Assembly (NCBI RefSeq): GCF_042453785.1
Contig: NC_091668.1
Span: 30,071,501 to 30,135,500, forward strand
Length of the DNA stretch: 64,000 bases
Source of the DNA: Malus domestica
Taxonomy: Eukaryota; Streptophyta; Magnoliopsida; Rosales; Rosaceae
Reading direction: 5' to 3'
Shown here: in pieces, positions 13,831 through 25,497 of the stretch
How the letters are laid out: each line of letters opens with the position of its first letter
Numbering within the stretch: the stretch's first letter is position 1
Program-made: the position numbers and the translations under genes
The notes under the pieces: generated by a model
Databases searched by the model: none
Told to the model about the DNA's origin: nothing
What the model saw: the letters and a program-made list of their open reading frames with translations, nothing else

Positions 13831-14887
13831 ATGGCGAACTTGGCAAAGCTTGATTTTTTTTGTCCTAGATATTACTGGAAAGAACTACCTTACCTAGGTA
13901 ATGGATGCCAAGATCCATCTGGAGGTAGGAAATCTTGGGGAAACCATTAAGGAGGATAACAGTGCATCTTCTCAAGATCGGGTGCAGGCCATGATCTTTA
14001 TCCATCACCACCTTGATGAGGGACTAAAGAGTGAGTACCTCACGGTTGAAGATCCATTAACCCTCTGGAAGGCATTGAAAAATAGATATAATCACCAGAA
14101 AACGGTGATTCTTCCAAGGGTTCGTTATGAGTGGACTCACCTAAGGATCTAGGATTTCAAAACGGTGGTTGAATACACTTCTGCAATGTTCAGAATTAGC
14201 TCCCAATTGAAGCTCTGTGGAGAAACAATCACTGAGGAAGATATGCTGGAAAAGACTTTCAGCACCTTTCATGCCTCCAATGTGCTCCTGCAGCAGTAAT
14301 ATAGAGAAAGAGGCTTTACTAAGTACAACCAGTTGATATCTGTACTCCTTGTAGTCTAGCAAAACAATGAGCTTTTGATGAAAAATCATCAGTCCCGACC
14401 TACCGAATCAGCACCATTCCCAGAAGTGAATGTTGTTTCCCTTGAAGGGAATACCAAATCCTCTCGTGGTAATAATTACAAACGAGGACGTGGCCACAAG
14501 TGAGGCCGGTGGAACGGGAAAGGTAAGAACCATGGTATCCAGTTTCACAACCAGGTTCCAAGGTATAATCCAGGCCTGAGATTTAAGATTGCAAATCGCT
14601 AGAAAGGCAAAGCTCATATGAACACTCCTAGAAATCTTGAAGGAGTTTGCCATAGGTGTGATGACAATGGGCATTAGGCGCGTACCTGTCGCACCCCAAA
14701 ACATCTAGTGGATCTGTATCAAGCCTTCCTCAAGGATAAGGGTGTCGAGACCAATTTCCTTGACCAGGCTAAACCGATGGATATAACTGATACAATGTTC
14801 GATTTATCAGGGGAATTGAACACAACCCACCTGGATGTTTCGGACTTCATTATTGAAAGAGGGAATGAAGTGTATGGGTTCGAGTGA
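13831..14887 (+). pseudogene. Copia element 1 gag (degenerate)
   Basis: Starts MANLAKLDFF and continues with a copia-type gag core (RVQAMIFIHHHLDEGLKSEY, then VEDPLTLWKALKNRY) and a CCHC-type knuckle (CHRCDDNGH, then RTCRT) near 14,650. In-frame stops interrupt it at 13,8xx, about 14,150, in the knuckle itself and elsewhere. The product would have been the capsid/nucleocapsid protein. Confidence 0.85.
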
Positions 14888-15014
14888 ATCATTTATGTTT
14901 GATGTACTCTTGTTATTTGTACTTGTGATTTAATGTTCACATTTTCAATTCAATAAAAGTAGTATTCCAATATGAATAAACTGCTTTTAACTGTAATTTC
15001 CTTACTTAGAGAGC

Positions 15015-18000
15015 ATGGATAAAAATTATAGTTATTCTCAAAACAAGAGCAATGACAAAGATTTTTGTCTTGCAGACAGCGCAACCATGTATACAATACT
15101 TCGAGATCGAAAGTATTTCTCGAACTTGATATTTGAAAAAGTAAAGGTAACAACAATATCAAGGAAATCAGATGTAATTGAAGGCTCAGGAAAAGCCTAG
15201 ATCATGTTACCAAATGGAACAATATTGTCCATACAAAATGCGTTGTACGCTACTCGATCCACTCGAAATTTGTTGAGTTTTAAAGACATACGTCTAAATG
15301 GATACCACATTGAAACGAAAAGTGCAGAAAATGTGGAATATCTATGCATTACCTACAATGATACCCAGAAGCGTATATTGGAGAAGTTGCGTGATTTATC
15401 GAGTGGATTGTATTATACATACATAAGGACAATTGAGGCATATACTGTCATGAACCAGAAGTTCATGGATTCAAAAATTTACATGCTTTGGCATGACCGT
15501 CTGGATCATCCAGGATCCACCATGATGCGTAGGATCATTACCCACTCTATGGACATCCATTATTGAGCAGACATATTGTTGTCTCAAATGATAACCCTTG
15601 CAAGGCTTATTCGCAAGGGAAGTTGGTAACTAGACCATCATAACTAAAGGTTGATGCTGAATCCCCATCATTTTTGCAAAGAATTTAAGGGGATATTTGT
15701 GGACCTATTCAACCACCTTGTGGACCATTTCGATATTTTATGGTTTTGGTTGATGCATATACCCGATGGTCACATGTTTGCCTATTGTCTACTCGAAATG
15801 TAGCTTTTGCAAGACTTCTTGCTCAAATAATTAAGTTGTGAGCACAGTTCCCAAATCACCCCATTAAGTCAATCCCACTTGATAACGCTAATGAATTTAC
15901 GTCTCAAACCTTTGATGATTATTGCATGGCACTAGGCATTGATGTTGAACACCCTATTCCTCATGTCCATATTCAAAATGGTTTAGTAAAGGCATTGCAT
16001 CATTGGTTCGATTGAGACCCATAGCCAACCACCAATACTCATCAATATAACTCGTGTTTGGGCATCATCCAAACATTTCACATTTACGAGTTTTTGGTTG
16101 TTCTGTTTATGTGCCTGTTGCACCGCTACAACGCACTAAAATGAGACCTCAACGCAGACTGGGAATTTATGTGGGTTTTGATTCACCATCTATCATTAGA
16201 TATTTGAAACCTTTGACAGGTGATATATTTACAGCTCGTTTTGTGGATTATCATTTTGATGAGACAGTCTTCTGGTCATTAGGGGGAGAAAAGACCTTTC
16301 CAGAAGAACAGCAAAAGCTGACATGAGTTGTTCCCACCTTATCTCATTTTGATCCTTGAAGCATTCAATGTGAAAATGAAGTGAAAATGATCATTCACCT
16401 TCAAAGTATTGCTAATCAAATGCCATATGCATTTAAAGATGCTTCGAAAGTGACAAAGTCACATATACCAGCTACAAATGCACCTGCAAGAATTGATGTC
16501 CATATTGGACAAAATAAAGTGGCAGCGAGTGATTCATCTAGTGCACGTCTGAAGCGTGGTAAACTCCCAGGTTCAAAAGATTCAGCCCTTCGAAAGAGAA
16601 AAATGAGGGCACAGTTGAACCCAAATGGAATCATTCAAGAAAAGAAAATAAATGAAAAATCCACAATTCATGATTCTGAAAAGAAAATGTCATTGATGAG
16701 ACACATGTCCCTGAAGAGACAGAAGTACATGAAAGCAAAGAAATATCCATAAATTATGCATGTACTAATGAATTGTGGGATCGAAATGAAATAATCATCG
16801 ACGACATGTTCGCATTTGCAGTAGGCACTGAAATTATATTAAGCGATGACATTGAGCTCCACTCTGTTAATGAATGCAAACAGAGACAAGATTGGCCTAA
16901 GTGGAAAGATGCAATCCAGGCATAATTAAATTCCTTAGAAAGGCGAAGTGTTTTTGGATCGGTAGTCCAAACTCCGCCTTGTGTAAACCCCGTAGGTTAT
17001 AAATGGGTATTCACAAGGAAAGACAACGAGAAAAACGAGATTGCAAGATATAAAGCACGACTCGTTGCACAAGGTTTTTCACAAAGGCCTGGAATTGATT
17101 ATGAAGAGTAGGGGTGGGTTCGGTTTAAATCGGTTCGGTTTTTTGTCAAAACCGAAACCAAACCGAAATTTTGGTTCGGTTCGGTTCGGTTCATTTTTTT
17201 TTCGGTTTTTTTCGGTTCGGTTTTTTTGGGTTCGGTTTCGGTTTTTTTTTTTTCTTTCAAAAAATGAAAAACATTGAAATTTTAAATTTTAACATATCCA
17301 ACACAATCATAACATAAGCATTCTAACTATAATCAAAGACAATGAAAATAAACATTTAAAGTTGAACTAAAATCATCAATCAAGTCTTCCAAAGTCCAAA
17401 CTAACAACCTCACAACACAAAAATCGTACAAATGACTTAGAAAAGTTAAATTGTATGATGTTATTCAAAGATCAGGGTTGTTTGTTTGTAACTGCATGTT
17501 GACAACTTGATTAGTAAAAGTAATGCGTGGGTGGATTTATTTAGTGTGTGTTGGATTCTTTTCCATCACAAATTCCCTAAGTAATCTACCCGAAATAAAT
17601 GTTTATGGATTTTGTTACATGTTATATGAGAGTAGATTTGGAAAAGAAAGCTGAGACATAAGTAGACAGTGCTATGGAGATGGATGTAGGTACTTCAGGA
17701 TGAGGTTTGGCTCCGGAACCTTATATGGGGGATAAATAATAGGTTAGGGTTTAGAGTTTTTATAGGACTTTTTTTTAATATTTTGAGCTTAAAGTTTGGC
17801 AACACATTGGATTTAGCACATTTTAACTTACAAATTGGGTTTAGAAAATAATATCCAAAACAAATAATTAAATAAAAAAATTAATTTAATTAATTCGGTT
17901 TGGTTCGGTTTCTAGATCACTAAAACCGAACCGAACCAAAAGAATTCGGTTCGGTTCGGTTTTTTCAATTCGGTTCGGTTTTTTTGTTCGGTTCGGTTTT

Positions 18001-19475
18001 TTCGGTTTCGGTTCGGTTTGGTTTTCGGTTTTTTTCGGTTTTCGGTTTTTTGAACCCACCCCTAATGAAGAGACATACTCTCTTGTAATGGACGCAATTA
18101 CGTTCTGTTACTTAATAAGTTTGGTAGTTTCAGAAAAACTTGACATGCGACTTATAGATGTCATCACTGCGTATCTATATGGAGAATTAGATACTGACAT
18201 ATATATGAAAGTCCCAGAAGGACTTAAGTTGCCTGAAACAACTAACAAACCACGAGGTATGTGCTCAATTAAATTAAGGCGATCATTATATGGGCTAAAA
18301 CAATCTGGACGAATGTGGTATAGTCGTCTCAGTGAGTATTTGATCAAAGAAGGATATACCAACAATGTCATATGCCCTTGTGTGTTCATTAAGAAATCAA
18401 ATAGTAGATTTGCTATAGTGGCAGTATATGTCGATGATATGAACCTAGTTGGAACCCCTGGAGAGATCAACAAAACTGCTGAATATCTGAAAAGCGAATT
18501 TGAAATGAAAGACCTTGGGAAAACAAAATTTTATATTAGCCTGCAGATCGAGCATTGTGCTAATGGAATTTTGGTCCATCAATCAGCTTACATTGAAAAA
18601 ATACTAAAGCAATTTGGCATGGACAAGGCTTATCCACTTAGCACCCCAATGGTCGTTCGTTCTTTGGATATTAAGAAAGATCCATTACGTCCAAAAGAAG
18701 ATGATGAACTGGTCATTGGTCCAGAAGTACCATATTTAATTGTAATAGGTGCTTTATTGTATTTAGAACAATGTACTAGACCAGATATAGCTTTTTCAGT
18801 CAACTTGTTAACAAGATGTAGCTCTGCTCTAACAATTCGTCATTGGAAGAGAGTCAAAGATGTATTACGATACCTTCGTGGAATAATAGACATGGGTCTC
18901 TTCTACTCAGAGAAATCCACAAATGACCAGATTCTTGTTGGATATGCAAACGCTGGTTTCCTTTCTGATCCGCACAAAGCCTGCTTATAAACTGGATATG
19001 TGTTCACTAATGGAGATACATCAATTTCATGGCGCTCAACAAAACAAACATTAGTTGTTACATCTTCCAATCACTCAGAAATATTGCTTTACATGAAGCA
19101 AGTCGTGAATGTTCTTGGGTAAGATCAATGGTCCATCGCATCCGGAATTCATGTGGTCTACCTTCAAGGACAGACACTCCAACTGTCACACATGAAGATA
19201 ATGTAGCCTATGTTGCCCAAATGAAGGAAGGATTCATCAAGGGCGATAAGACTAAACACATATCTCCAAGATTTTTCAGTGCACATGAGCTTCAGAAGGC
19301 TAAAGTTATTGAAGTCAGACAAATCCATTCCAATGAAAATCTGGCAGACTTGTTCACCAAATCTCTACCAAAGTGCACATTTCAGAAGTTAGTGCAAGGA
19401 ATTAGATTACGTCGGCTTACCAATTTGAAGAATGCGGAACCAGAGGGAGATACAATTCAGGGGAAGCATCCATGA
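15015..19475 (+). pseudogene. Copia element 1 pol (integrase, RT, RNase H), broken
   Basis: The pre-integrase region (MLWHDRLDHPGS, about 15,480) and a decayed integrase core (SIPLDNANEFTSQ, about 15,870) precede the RVT_2 reverse transcriptase. RT motifs include GYKWVFTRK (about 17,000), RSLYGLKQSGRMWY (about 18,290) and the catalytic VYVDDM (about 18,430). RNase H and tail sequence run to 19,475 (QIHSNENLADLFTKSLP). Stops occur throughout, and a 956-bp hAT element plus its duplicated target separates the two halves of RT. Part of the integrase zinc finger and core is poorly preserved. Confidence 0.88.
17109..18064. mobile_element. Non-autonomous hAT element nested in copia RT
   Basis: Perfect 13-bp inverted ends TAGGGGTGGGTTC with an 8-bp target duplication ATGAAGAG (17,101-17,108 and 18,065-18,072) are diagnostic of hAT. 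About 150 bp inside each end are dense CGGTTCGGTTT repeats in inverted orientation. The interior (about 600 bp) is AT-rich without transposase. Removing the element and one duplicate would rejoin the RT coding region in frame. Confidence 0.92.
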
Positions 19476-19695
19476 TACATGCATATTGTACTCTTTTCCC
19501 TTCAATTAGGATTTTTCTCACTGGGTTTTTCTTATCAAGGTTTTAACGAGGCAATATAAGCATGCTTAACACCATATCAACAATCCGGGTAAAGTTGTAC
19601 TCTTTTTCCTTCACTATGGTTTTTTCCCATTGGGTTTTTCCAAGTAAGGTTTTAACGAGGCAACTGATGTTAATATGTAGGCATCCAAGGGAGAG

Positions 19696-19973
19696 TGTTG
19701 TAAATAAGTGGGTATGTATGCCCACATGCATACAATAAACTTTTCATATGCTTAATAGTGTAATTTGTTTGCTTTCAAAGTAGTTGCTCTATAAATAGAG
19801 CATTACGAGTGTTCAAAAGATAAGAGCAAGAACGAAAGAAAAGTTAGAATATTTTCAGTATCCTCCTATTTCTCTCTTATTTGCAATCATTTTGTATTAG
19901 TGTAATATTTTGCAACAACCTCGCTCCTGTCCCTAGCAAAGGTTATTTCTCTAACTTTTGCCTATTTATAACA
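19696..19973 (+). repeat. 3' LTR of copia element 1
   Basis: 278 bp, same length as the 5' LTR and differing at about 7 positions. It is preceded by polypurine CCAAGGGAGAG and followed by target duplication TATAT. Confidence 0.92.
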
Positions 19974-20014
19974 TATATTCATTTCTTACACAGAATTATT
20001 GAGCGAACAAATTG

Positions 20015-20473
20015 CAATGTTTTAAAAGACGCTAGGCACTAGTCGGGCGGCGGACTGGGGCTTAGCGCGTAGGCAGATTAGACGGAATTAAGTAAATCTA
20101 CTATATTTCATGTAAATAAGTGTCTGTTTATACTTAAAATATATGTAATTTCATCAAAAACTACAAAATAGAATGACATATATATTATGAAGTATTGGAA
20201 CATAATGAAAACATAAGGAACAAGCATATAATGTGTGTTTATTTAAGTATTCAACAAGTCTCTTACAATTTATTGAAAAAAGTAAAATGTAAATTGAAAT
20301 TTATCTATTTTCTTCTTAGTGAGGCGGGTGCCTGTGCAGGTCTGGAAGAGCTAGGCAGGTGCCTAGGCAGTTTAGGCAGGTGCCTAAGCGGTCTAGGTAG
20401 GTGCCTCAGCAGGTCTAGGCACCCTTTCTTAATTTTCAAACACCTGGGTATTAATCGGACGGTGACCACAATG
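20015..20473. mobile_element. 459-bp insertion with GGTGCCTAGGC repeats
   Basis: This segment is absent from the paralogous flank at about 23,515, which defines it as an insertion. An 8-bp duplication ACAAATTG (20,007-20,014 and 20,474-20,481) surrounds it. Around 20,325-20,430 there are repeated GGCAGGTGCCTAGGCAG-like palindromic units. The terminal repeats are weak, so assignment to hAT rests only on the duplication length. Confidence 0.65.
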
Positions 20474-20481
20474 ACAAATTG

Positions 20482-21056
20482 TGAGAAAATTGGTATACTC
20501 ATGAGAACAAGAATGTCAGTTTTAATTAGCGCTTTTTCTCTGCATCAATAAAGACATTCAGAGGAATGACAGGCAACATCCGAATAAAACTTCTTCCATA
20601 TGTTAAAAAGAGTTTAGTTGACACTCCAACAGAAATCGATATTGTACGTCTGAGTTGTTAACAACTTTCAGGATGAGTCCAGTACATGGTACCCAACTCG
20701 TCAAATCCACTAGACTCGTGAACAAAATGAGCATGGTTAATAGTCAACTTATTCAAAGTATTTCAAACCAATAACATACATCAATGTCCTCTCGCTAGTT
20801 CTTACTTCTTATGATGCATAATAACATAACATGTTTAAATTCTTAGATTGTTCGCTGGTAAAACAAAACCCTTCGCAGGAAAATTTGTACGTGTCACTTT
20901 GCATTAAGGCACACCATATACTCTGTGAGGCAAGATATTCGATCACCATTGGAGGATAAGACTCAGGCCCTTGACAATTTCCTAATGAAGGTTATGCAAA
21001 TTATGTTTATTTTCCTCTTTTGAGAACCCCTTAGGTTTATTTTCCTGTGTTTCTAG
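20482..21056 (+). repeat. 3' flank of SCPL gene, first copy of duplicated block
   Basis: Non-coding sequence continuing the 3' flank of the intact carboxypeptidase gene beyond the copia insertion. It is nearly colinear with 23,510-24,064. It ends at TGTTTCTAGC, where it joins the truncated exon 1 of the second gene copy. Confidence 0.85.
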
Positions 21057-23450
21057 CCTCTTGTTCTTTGGCTCAATGGAGGTGAGCTTCCATCCAAATC
21101 CAATTTCAAATATAATCCCTACCAGAAAATTTTCATGCATTATTTGTTTGGGGTGTGCTATCCACACACCCCATTTTACTTCCCACACACTCCTTGATAA
21201 TCTCTGTTTGTTGATCTTCTTCAATTCATCCGATCCGACAGTCGAAAATTAAAAAGGTGTGTGAGAAGTAAAATGGGGTGTGTGGATATCACACCCCTAT
21301 TTGTTTTTGCTCTTACTGCTTCAGCCAACTGCCTATGTTTGTAACATTTTATACATTAATGAATGCTTGTTGCGTAGTACAATTACGAACCAAATAACTG
21401 AGCTTGGTGAGTTTAAAGTGAAGGTCCTGGTTGTTCATCTGTTGGAGGAGCTTTCAGTGTGCACTGACTTTTTCAACCAAGCGGAGACATTTTACTCAAG
21501 AACGATTTTAGTTGGAATAGAGGTAATTAATCCATTAAATTATAGTTTTAAGTGATCACAATTGTGTCACATTCGTTGTTAATTAGATTCTGCTCCCGAT
21601 TATTCACGTAACATTGATACTAATTATTATGGATTTTCTCCTGTTATATAATTTGCAGAAGCAAATATGCTATACTTGGAGTCACCTGCAGGAGTAGGCT
21701 TGTCCTACTCAGCAAACAAATCATTCTATGGCCTCGTGAATGACGATATCACAGGATTTCGCTTCATATGACTTTCTCAATCCTCATTCAACCAACAAAA
21801 TATAACCCGAAAATAGTAAACATGTACATTCTGATCATGTTCCGATTCTCTTCTTTTTAGCATGAGATAATCTCGAGTTCCTTCGGCGCTGGTTCCACGA
21901 ATTCCCTGAGTATAAAAATAGGGATTTGTTCATCACAGGACAGAGCTATGCAGGTAACATCATTTACTTGTAAAACCATCATTTCTATCACTAATGACCA
22001 ATTAGAAAACTCGAAAGGTACAAACTTACGAAGCGCTTCTAAAAATTTCCATTTTTTCACTGCCAGGCCACTATGTTCCACAGCTTGCACAACTCATTAT
22101 CCAATCAAAACTGAAGTTCAATCTGAAAGCAGTAGCAGTAAGCAAACGGGAATCGAAAAAGTGAAGTAACTTTGGAGTTGATGTTTTCGACTAAGATGTC
22201 ATGCTTGAGCTGTTTTTGCTTGCAGATTGGCAATCCTCTTTTTGAATTCAATACTGATATCAACTCACGAGCAGAGTACTGGTGCTCTCATTGATTAATA
22301 TCAGATGCGACCTTCGAAAATTTGACTTCAGTCTGCAACTATTCTGAAATTTTTAGACTGGAGGGAATTCGTGGTGGTCCACTTACCCTTGATTGTGATG
22401 CAGTAGCGAACCAATTTGAAAGAGAAGTCCCTAGACATTTGATTAACCAATACGATGTTACTCTCGATGTCTGTTTATCATCGGTCGAAGCTCAATCTTT
22501 CCAACTGGTAAGCCTTGGTATTTTCTCCTTTCATTTCTCTTAAATTCTCTACGTTAATATACAAACTTCCAACTCACTGATCACATCTGCAGCGAAAAAC
22601 AGCGAAGATAGATGTCTGTATCGAAGATGAAACAGTTTCATACTTAAACCGACCTGATGTACAGGAGGCGCTTCATGCCCGAGTCACAAATTGGACAACT
22701 TTCAGCAAGTAATCATCTCATCTCATTTGAATCACTGATGCACATAAACATAGTAGGTTCCGAAGATGAATCAAAACATGAAAAGAATTCCAATTATATT
22801 CCAAACTATTCAAAGATTGAAGAAATGTTCCTTGTGCAGCAATTCTTTTTTGTTTAATGTGCTTCTAACTTTGATTATCCTCTTTTACAGCAGAGTTGTC
22901 ATCCAGTATGACATGAAAAACCTGGAAACACCGATGCTTCCAGTTTTAGGTGACCTTGTCAAGTCTGGAATTCGGGTTTTGATTTACAGGTGATGAGTCT
23001 CACCATTGTACAAATCAAAACTCTTGCCATCTTCGATAATCTTAGTCTTTTAGAAATTGTCCTTAAAAGTTTATCTTACATGTTTTCCACAGTGGAGATC
23101 AAGATTCTATTATTCCACTAACGAGTACACGGACACTGGTGAACGGATTGGCAAAGGACTTGGGGCTACAAACGAATGTGCCTTACAGAGTCTGGTTTGA
23201 AGAAAAACAGGTCGGTTCTTGAACATAATAGCAGTGGAAAATTCGGACTATCTACTTGTGGTCTTAGCAGTTTTTATCCTTCATAAAATTTTTAACTTTT
23301 GAGATTGCTGGATGGACACAAGTATACAGTGACGCTTTATCTTACGCTACCATAAGAGGAGCAGGCCATAAAGCTCCAATTTTGCAGCCAGAGAGATCAT
23401 TACTTATATTTACTTCATTTCTGACAGGAATGCCATTGCCAAAAGCCTGA
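21057..23450 (+). pseudogene. Serine carboxypeptidase-like pseudogene (tandem copy)
   Basis: Exons 2-10 and introns are closely similar to the gene at 10.5-13.0 kb, but only the last 23 bp or so of exon 1 (CTCTTGTTCTTTGGC...) is present. Promoter, start codon and signal peptide are missing. Further lesions: TGA in exon 2 (21,465-21,467), donor GT to GA after exon 3 (21,755), TGA in exon 6 (22,292-22,294), and a stop before the normal C-terminus (23,448-23,450). A 148-bp MITE sits in intron 1. The Gln-containing GQSYAG and the catalytic His context (GAGHKAP) remain visible, so the Gln predates the duplication. Confidence 0.93.
21150..21297. mobile_element. 148-bp Mutator-like MITE in pseudogene intron 1
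   Basis: Inverted ends of about 41 bp begin GGGGTGTGCTATCCACACAC (left) and GGGGTGTGATATCCACACAC (right, complemented). A perfect 9-bp target duplication TATTTGTTT (21,141-21,149 and 21,298-21,306) flanks it, and the first gene copy has the empty site. The 9-bp duplication points to the MULE superfamily. Confidence 0.9.
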
Positions 23451-23479
23451 AGTACTGACACAAACCGCAGAAATCAAGA

Positions 23480-24064
23480 AGAAACATATCTATTCATTTC
23501 TTACAATGAATAATGGAGTGAACAAATTGTAAGAAAATCGGTATACTCATTAGAACAAGAATGTCAGTTTTAATTAGCGCTTTTTCTCTGCATCAACAAC
23601 ATCCGAATAAAACTTCTTCCATATGTTAAAAAGAGTTTAATTGACATTCCAACAGAAATCGAAATTGTACGTCTGAGTTGTTAACAACTTTAAGGATGAG
23701 TCCAGTACATGGTACCCAACTCGTCAAATCCACTAGACTCGTGAACAAAATGAGCATGGTTAATAGCCAACTTATACGAAGCGCGTTGTTTTTCAAACCA
23801 ATAACACACATCGATGTCCTCTCACTAGTTCTCACTTCTTAAGATGCATAATAACATAATAACATAACATAACAGAACCCCTTGCAGGAAAATTTGTACG
23901 TGTCACTTTGCATTGAGGCACACCATATACTCGGTGAGGCAAGACATTCGATCACCATTGGAGGATAAGACTCAGGCCTTTGACAATTTCCTAATGCAAG
24001 TTATGCAGATTATGTTTATTTTACTCTTTCGAGAACCCTTTAGGTTATTTCCTGTGTTTCTAGC
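23480..24064 (+). repeat. 3' flank of SCPL pseudogene, second copy of duplicated block
   Basis: Colinear with 19,974-21,056 minus the two insertions there. The match stops at TGTTTCTAGC (about 24,064), the same point at which the first copy was joined to exon 1. Part of this block (23,890-23,985) is also found inverted at 58,681-58,780 beside the second MADS gene. Confidence 0.85.
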
Positions 24065-24324
24065 AAGACTAATTTGTAGTGAAATAAGAGAGGGAGGAGT
24101 GCAAGATAAATTTTTCAAGAACAAAAGCAGAACCAAAATAACTTACTTCCAATAATGAATTAATTAAATTAAAATTACAAAGCAATTGCTAATCTCTAAA
24201 CAAAACAATAGCAAGGCGAATATTTTTCATGGCCAAACTGTAAATCTAGAGTTAAACCAATCAAACCAAAAATTAGTAGAAGACTAGAAGTTCGATAACC
24301 AAGGATTTGAGATGGTGTCCTTAG

Positions 24325-25299
24325 TTAAATCTTCTTCTGTAATTCTGAGTTCAAAATCCACGCACTTGGCAGCATTGGACATTTCACAAGCAATGGAGGC
24401 TTCAATTCCATGGCTGAAGTACTAGTAGTAGAAGTAGTATTCATTGGATTCTTCGATTCCATGACTGACGTAGTAGTACTAGTAGTAGTAGAATTCACCG
24501 GATTCTTATTAAAACCACCCCATTGGGCCAATTCATGAGTAACTTTTTGGCCTAATGCATTGTGAATAAATGGATTTACAGGGTCCTGAGAGGGGGGCAT
24601 CTGCACATCAAAATACGCAGGGTTCAAGCGTTGCAGTGTTTTGCTTGAGCTTGAGTGAGTTCGGGATAAATTTTGATTTTGTTTCACAGCATGATATCTT
24701 TCCATGGAATCAATCTTCAGTGTTGATGCTTGTATCTTGGCTTCGAGTGAAGCAATGAGTTTAATCAATTCATCTTCTGAAAATAGGTCAATTCGAGCAT
24801 CCCATGTTGGGTACTTATTCTCGGAAATGTGCTTATTGCCCAGTTTTTGAAGCTTGGGATCCACATGATCATCATCATCACCATCATCGCCATCACCATC
24901 ATCACCACCATCATCACCATCACTGTGATCACCGTCATCACCGTCAGCATCTTTCTTCATCTTGGCCTCATAAAAATCAGACAAACTGAAGCTTCTCTTT
25001 AGGAAACCGGGGGCAGCAGCATCCTTGGAAGCCTTGTACCTGCCGAGAATGCGATTGAATTCAACTGGATCTTGCGGCCACGTCTCCGGCTGAACTGGCC
25101 TAATCCCCTTCCTTTGGTCAGCTTCATAGACAACCAAGGCCACATCGATATCACAAAGTTTGGAGAGCTCGTCGGCCTTCTTGTAAACGCTCTTCTTTCG
25201 CTTCCGAAATGCCATCTTTCGAGCAGTCTCGTTGGGAATGAGTTCCAAGCTTCTTCTCGTAGGAGCCACCATCTTCTTCTTCTGTGAAATTAATCTCAT
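24325..25299 (-). CDS. Type I MADS-box transcription factor, intronless
   Basis: A nuclear DNA-binding protein of 324 residues. The MADS domain (about 14-70) reads RSLELIPNETARKMAF, then RKRKKSVYKKADELSKLCDI and DVALVVYE. The KRKK pattern, single exon and lack of a K-box fit type I (M-beta/M-gamma-like). Downstream motif PETWPQDPVEFNRIL is followed by a Ser-rich stretch, an Asp/Gly-rich acidic run (about 118-150) and a Thr/Ser-rich tail. Family members usually act as heterodimers in female gametophyte or endosperm; the specific role here is unknown. Two ATGs are in frame: the outer at 25,299 and an inner (codon 10, 25,272) closer to the usual MADS start. A TATA element lies at 25,355-25,361 on this strand. 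Its paralogue is at 57,448-58,413 in opposite orientation. Confidence 0.85.
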   Translation of the reverse strand: MRLISQKKKMVAPTRRSLELIPNETARKMAFRKRKKSVYKKADELSKLCDIDVALVVYEADQRKGIRPVQPETWPQDPVEFNRILGRYKASKDAAAPGFLKRSFSLSDFYEAKMKKDADGDDGDHSDGDDGGDDGDGDDGDDDDHVDPKLQKLGNKHISENKYPTWDARIDLFSEDELIKLIASLEAKIQASTLKIDSMERYHAVKQNQNLSRTHSSSSKTLQRLNPAYFDVQMPPSQDPVNPFIHNALGQKVTHELAQWGGFNKNPVNSTTTSTTTSVMESKNPMNTTSTTSTSAMELKPPLLVKCPMLPSAWILNSELQKKI

Positions 25300-25354
25300 G
25301 AATTCTAATTTCTGAGAGTCGTAAATTGTAATAAGAAGTAGGGTTTTGGTTGAG

Positions 25355-25361
25355 TTTTATA
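25355..25361 (-). promoter_or_regulatory. TATA box of MADS gene 1
   Basis: TATAAAA on the minus strand in CCCTATAAAACTCAACC, 56 bp upstream of the outer ATG. The same sequence at the same spacing precedes the paralogue (57,386). Confidence 0.7.
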
Positions 25362-25497
25362 GGGAAGGAGGGAAGTAGGGCGGAAGAGTTATATATGGAA
25401 ACCAAATTCGAATAGGAAACAGAAAAAGTAGTTTCCAAATGCATCAGGAGACCACGATTTCTCTAATTATTACTTGCTTTACACGTCACATTCTAAT

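Larger units (their letters stand above)
12994..19973 (+). mobile_element. Ty1-copia LTR retrotransposon, complete but degenerate
   Basis: Two 278-bp LTRs (12,994-13,271 and 19,696-19,973), both TGTTG...AACA, enclose gag and pol in copia order. A perfect 5-bp target duplication TATAT flanks the element (12,989-12,993 and 19,974-19,978). Directly after the 5' LTR is CGTTATCAGCACAAC, a probable internal initiator-tRNA-Met-type primer site; CCAAGGGAGAG before the 3' LTR is the polypurine tract. The leader (13,440-13,660) holds imperfect 75-80 bp repeats built on GGTATAATCRCCCACCCT. I count about 7 differences between the LTRs (about 2.5%). Stops, frameshifts and a nested hAT element make it non-autonomous. 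It split the 3' flank of the upstream carboxypeptidase gene. Confidence 0.93.

Noticed and set aside
24765..24989. His-rich and Met/Val-rich frames across the MADS gene
   Set aside because: They are antisense or frame-shifted readings of the GAT/GAC repeat that encodes the Asp tract.
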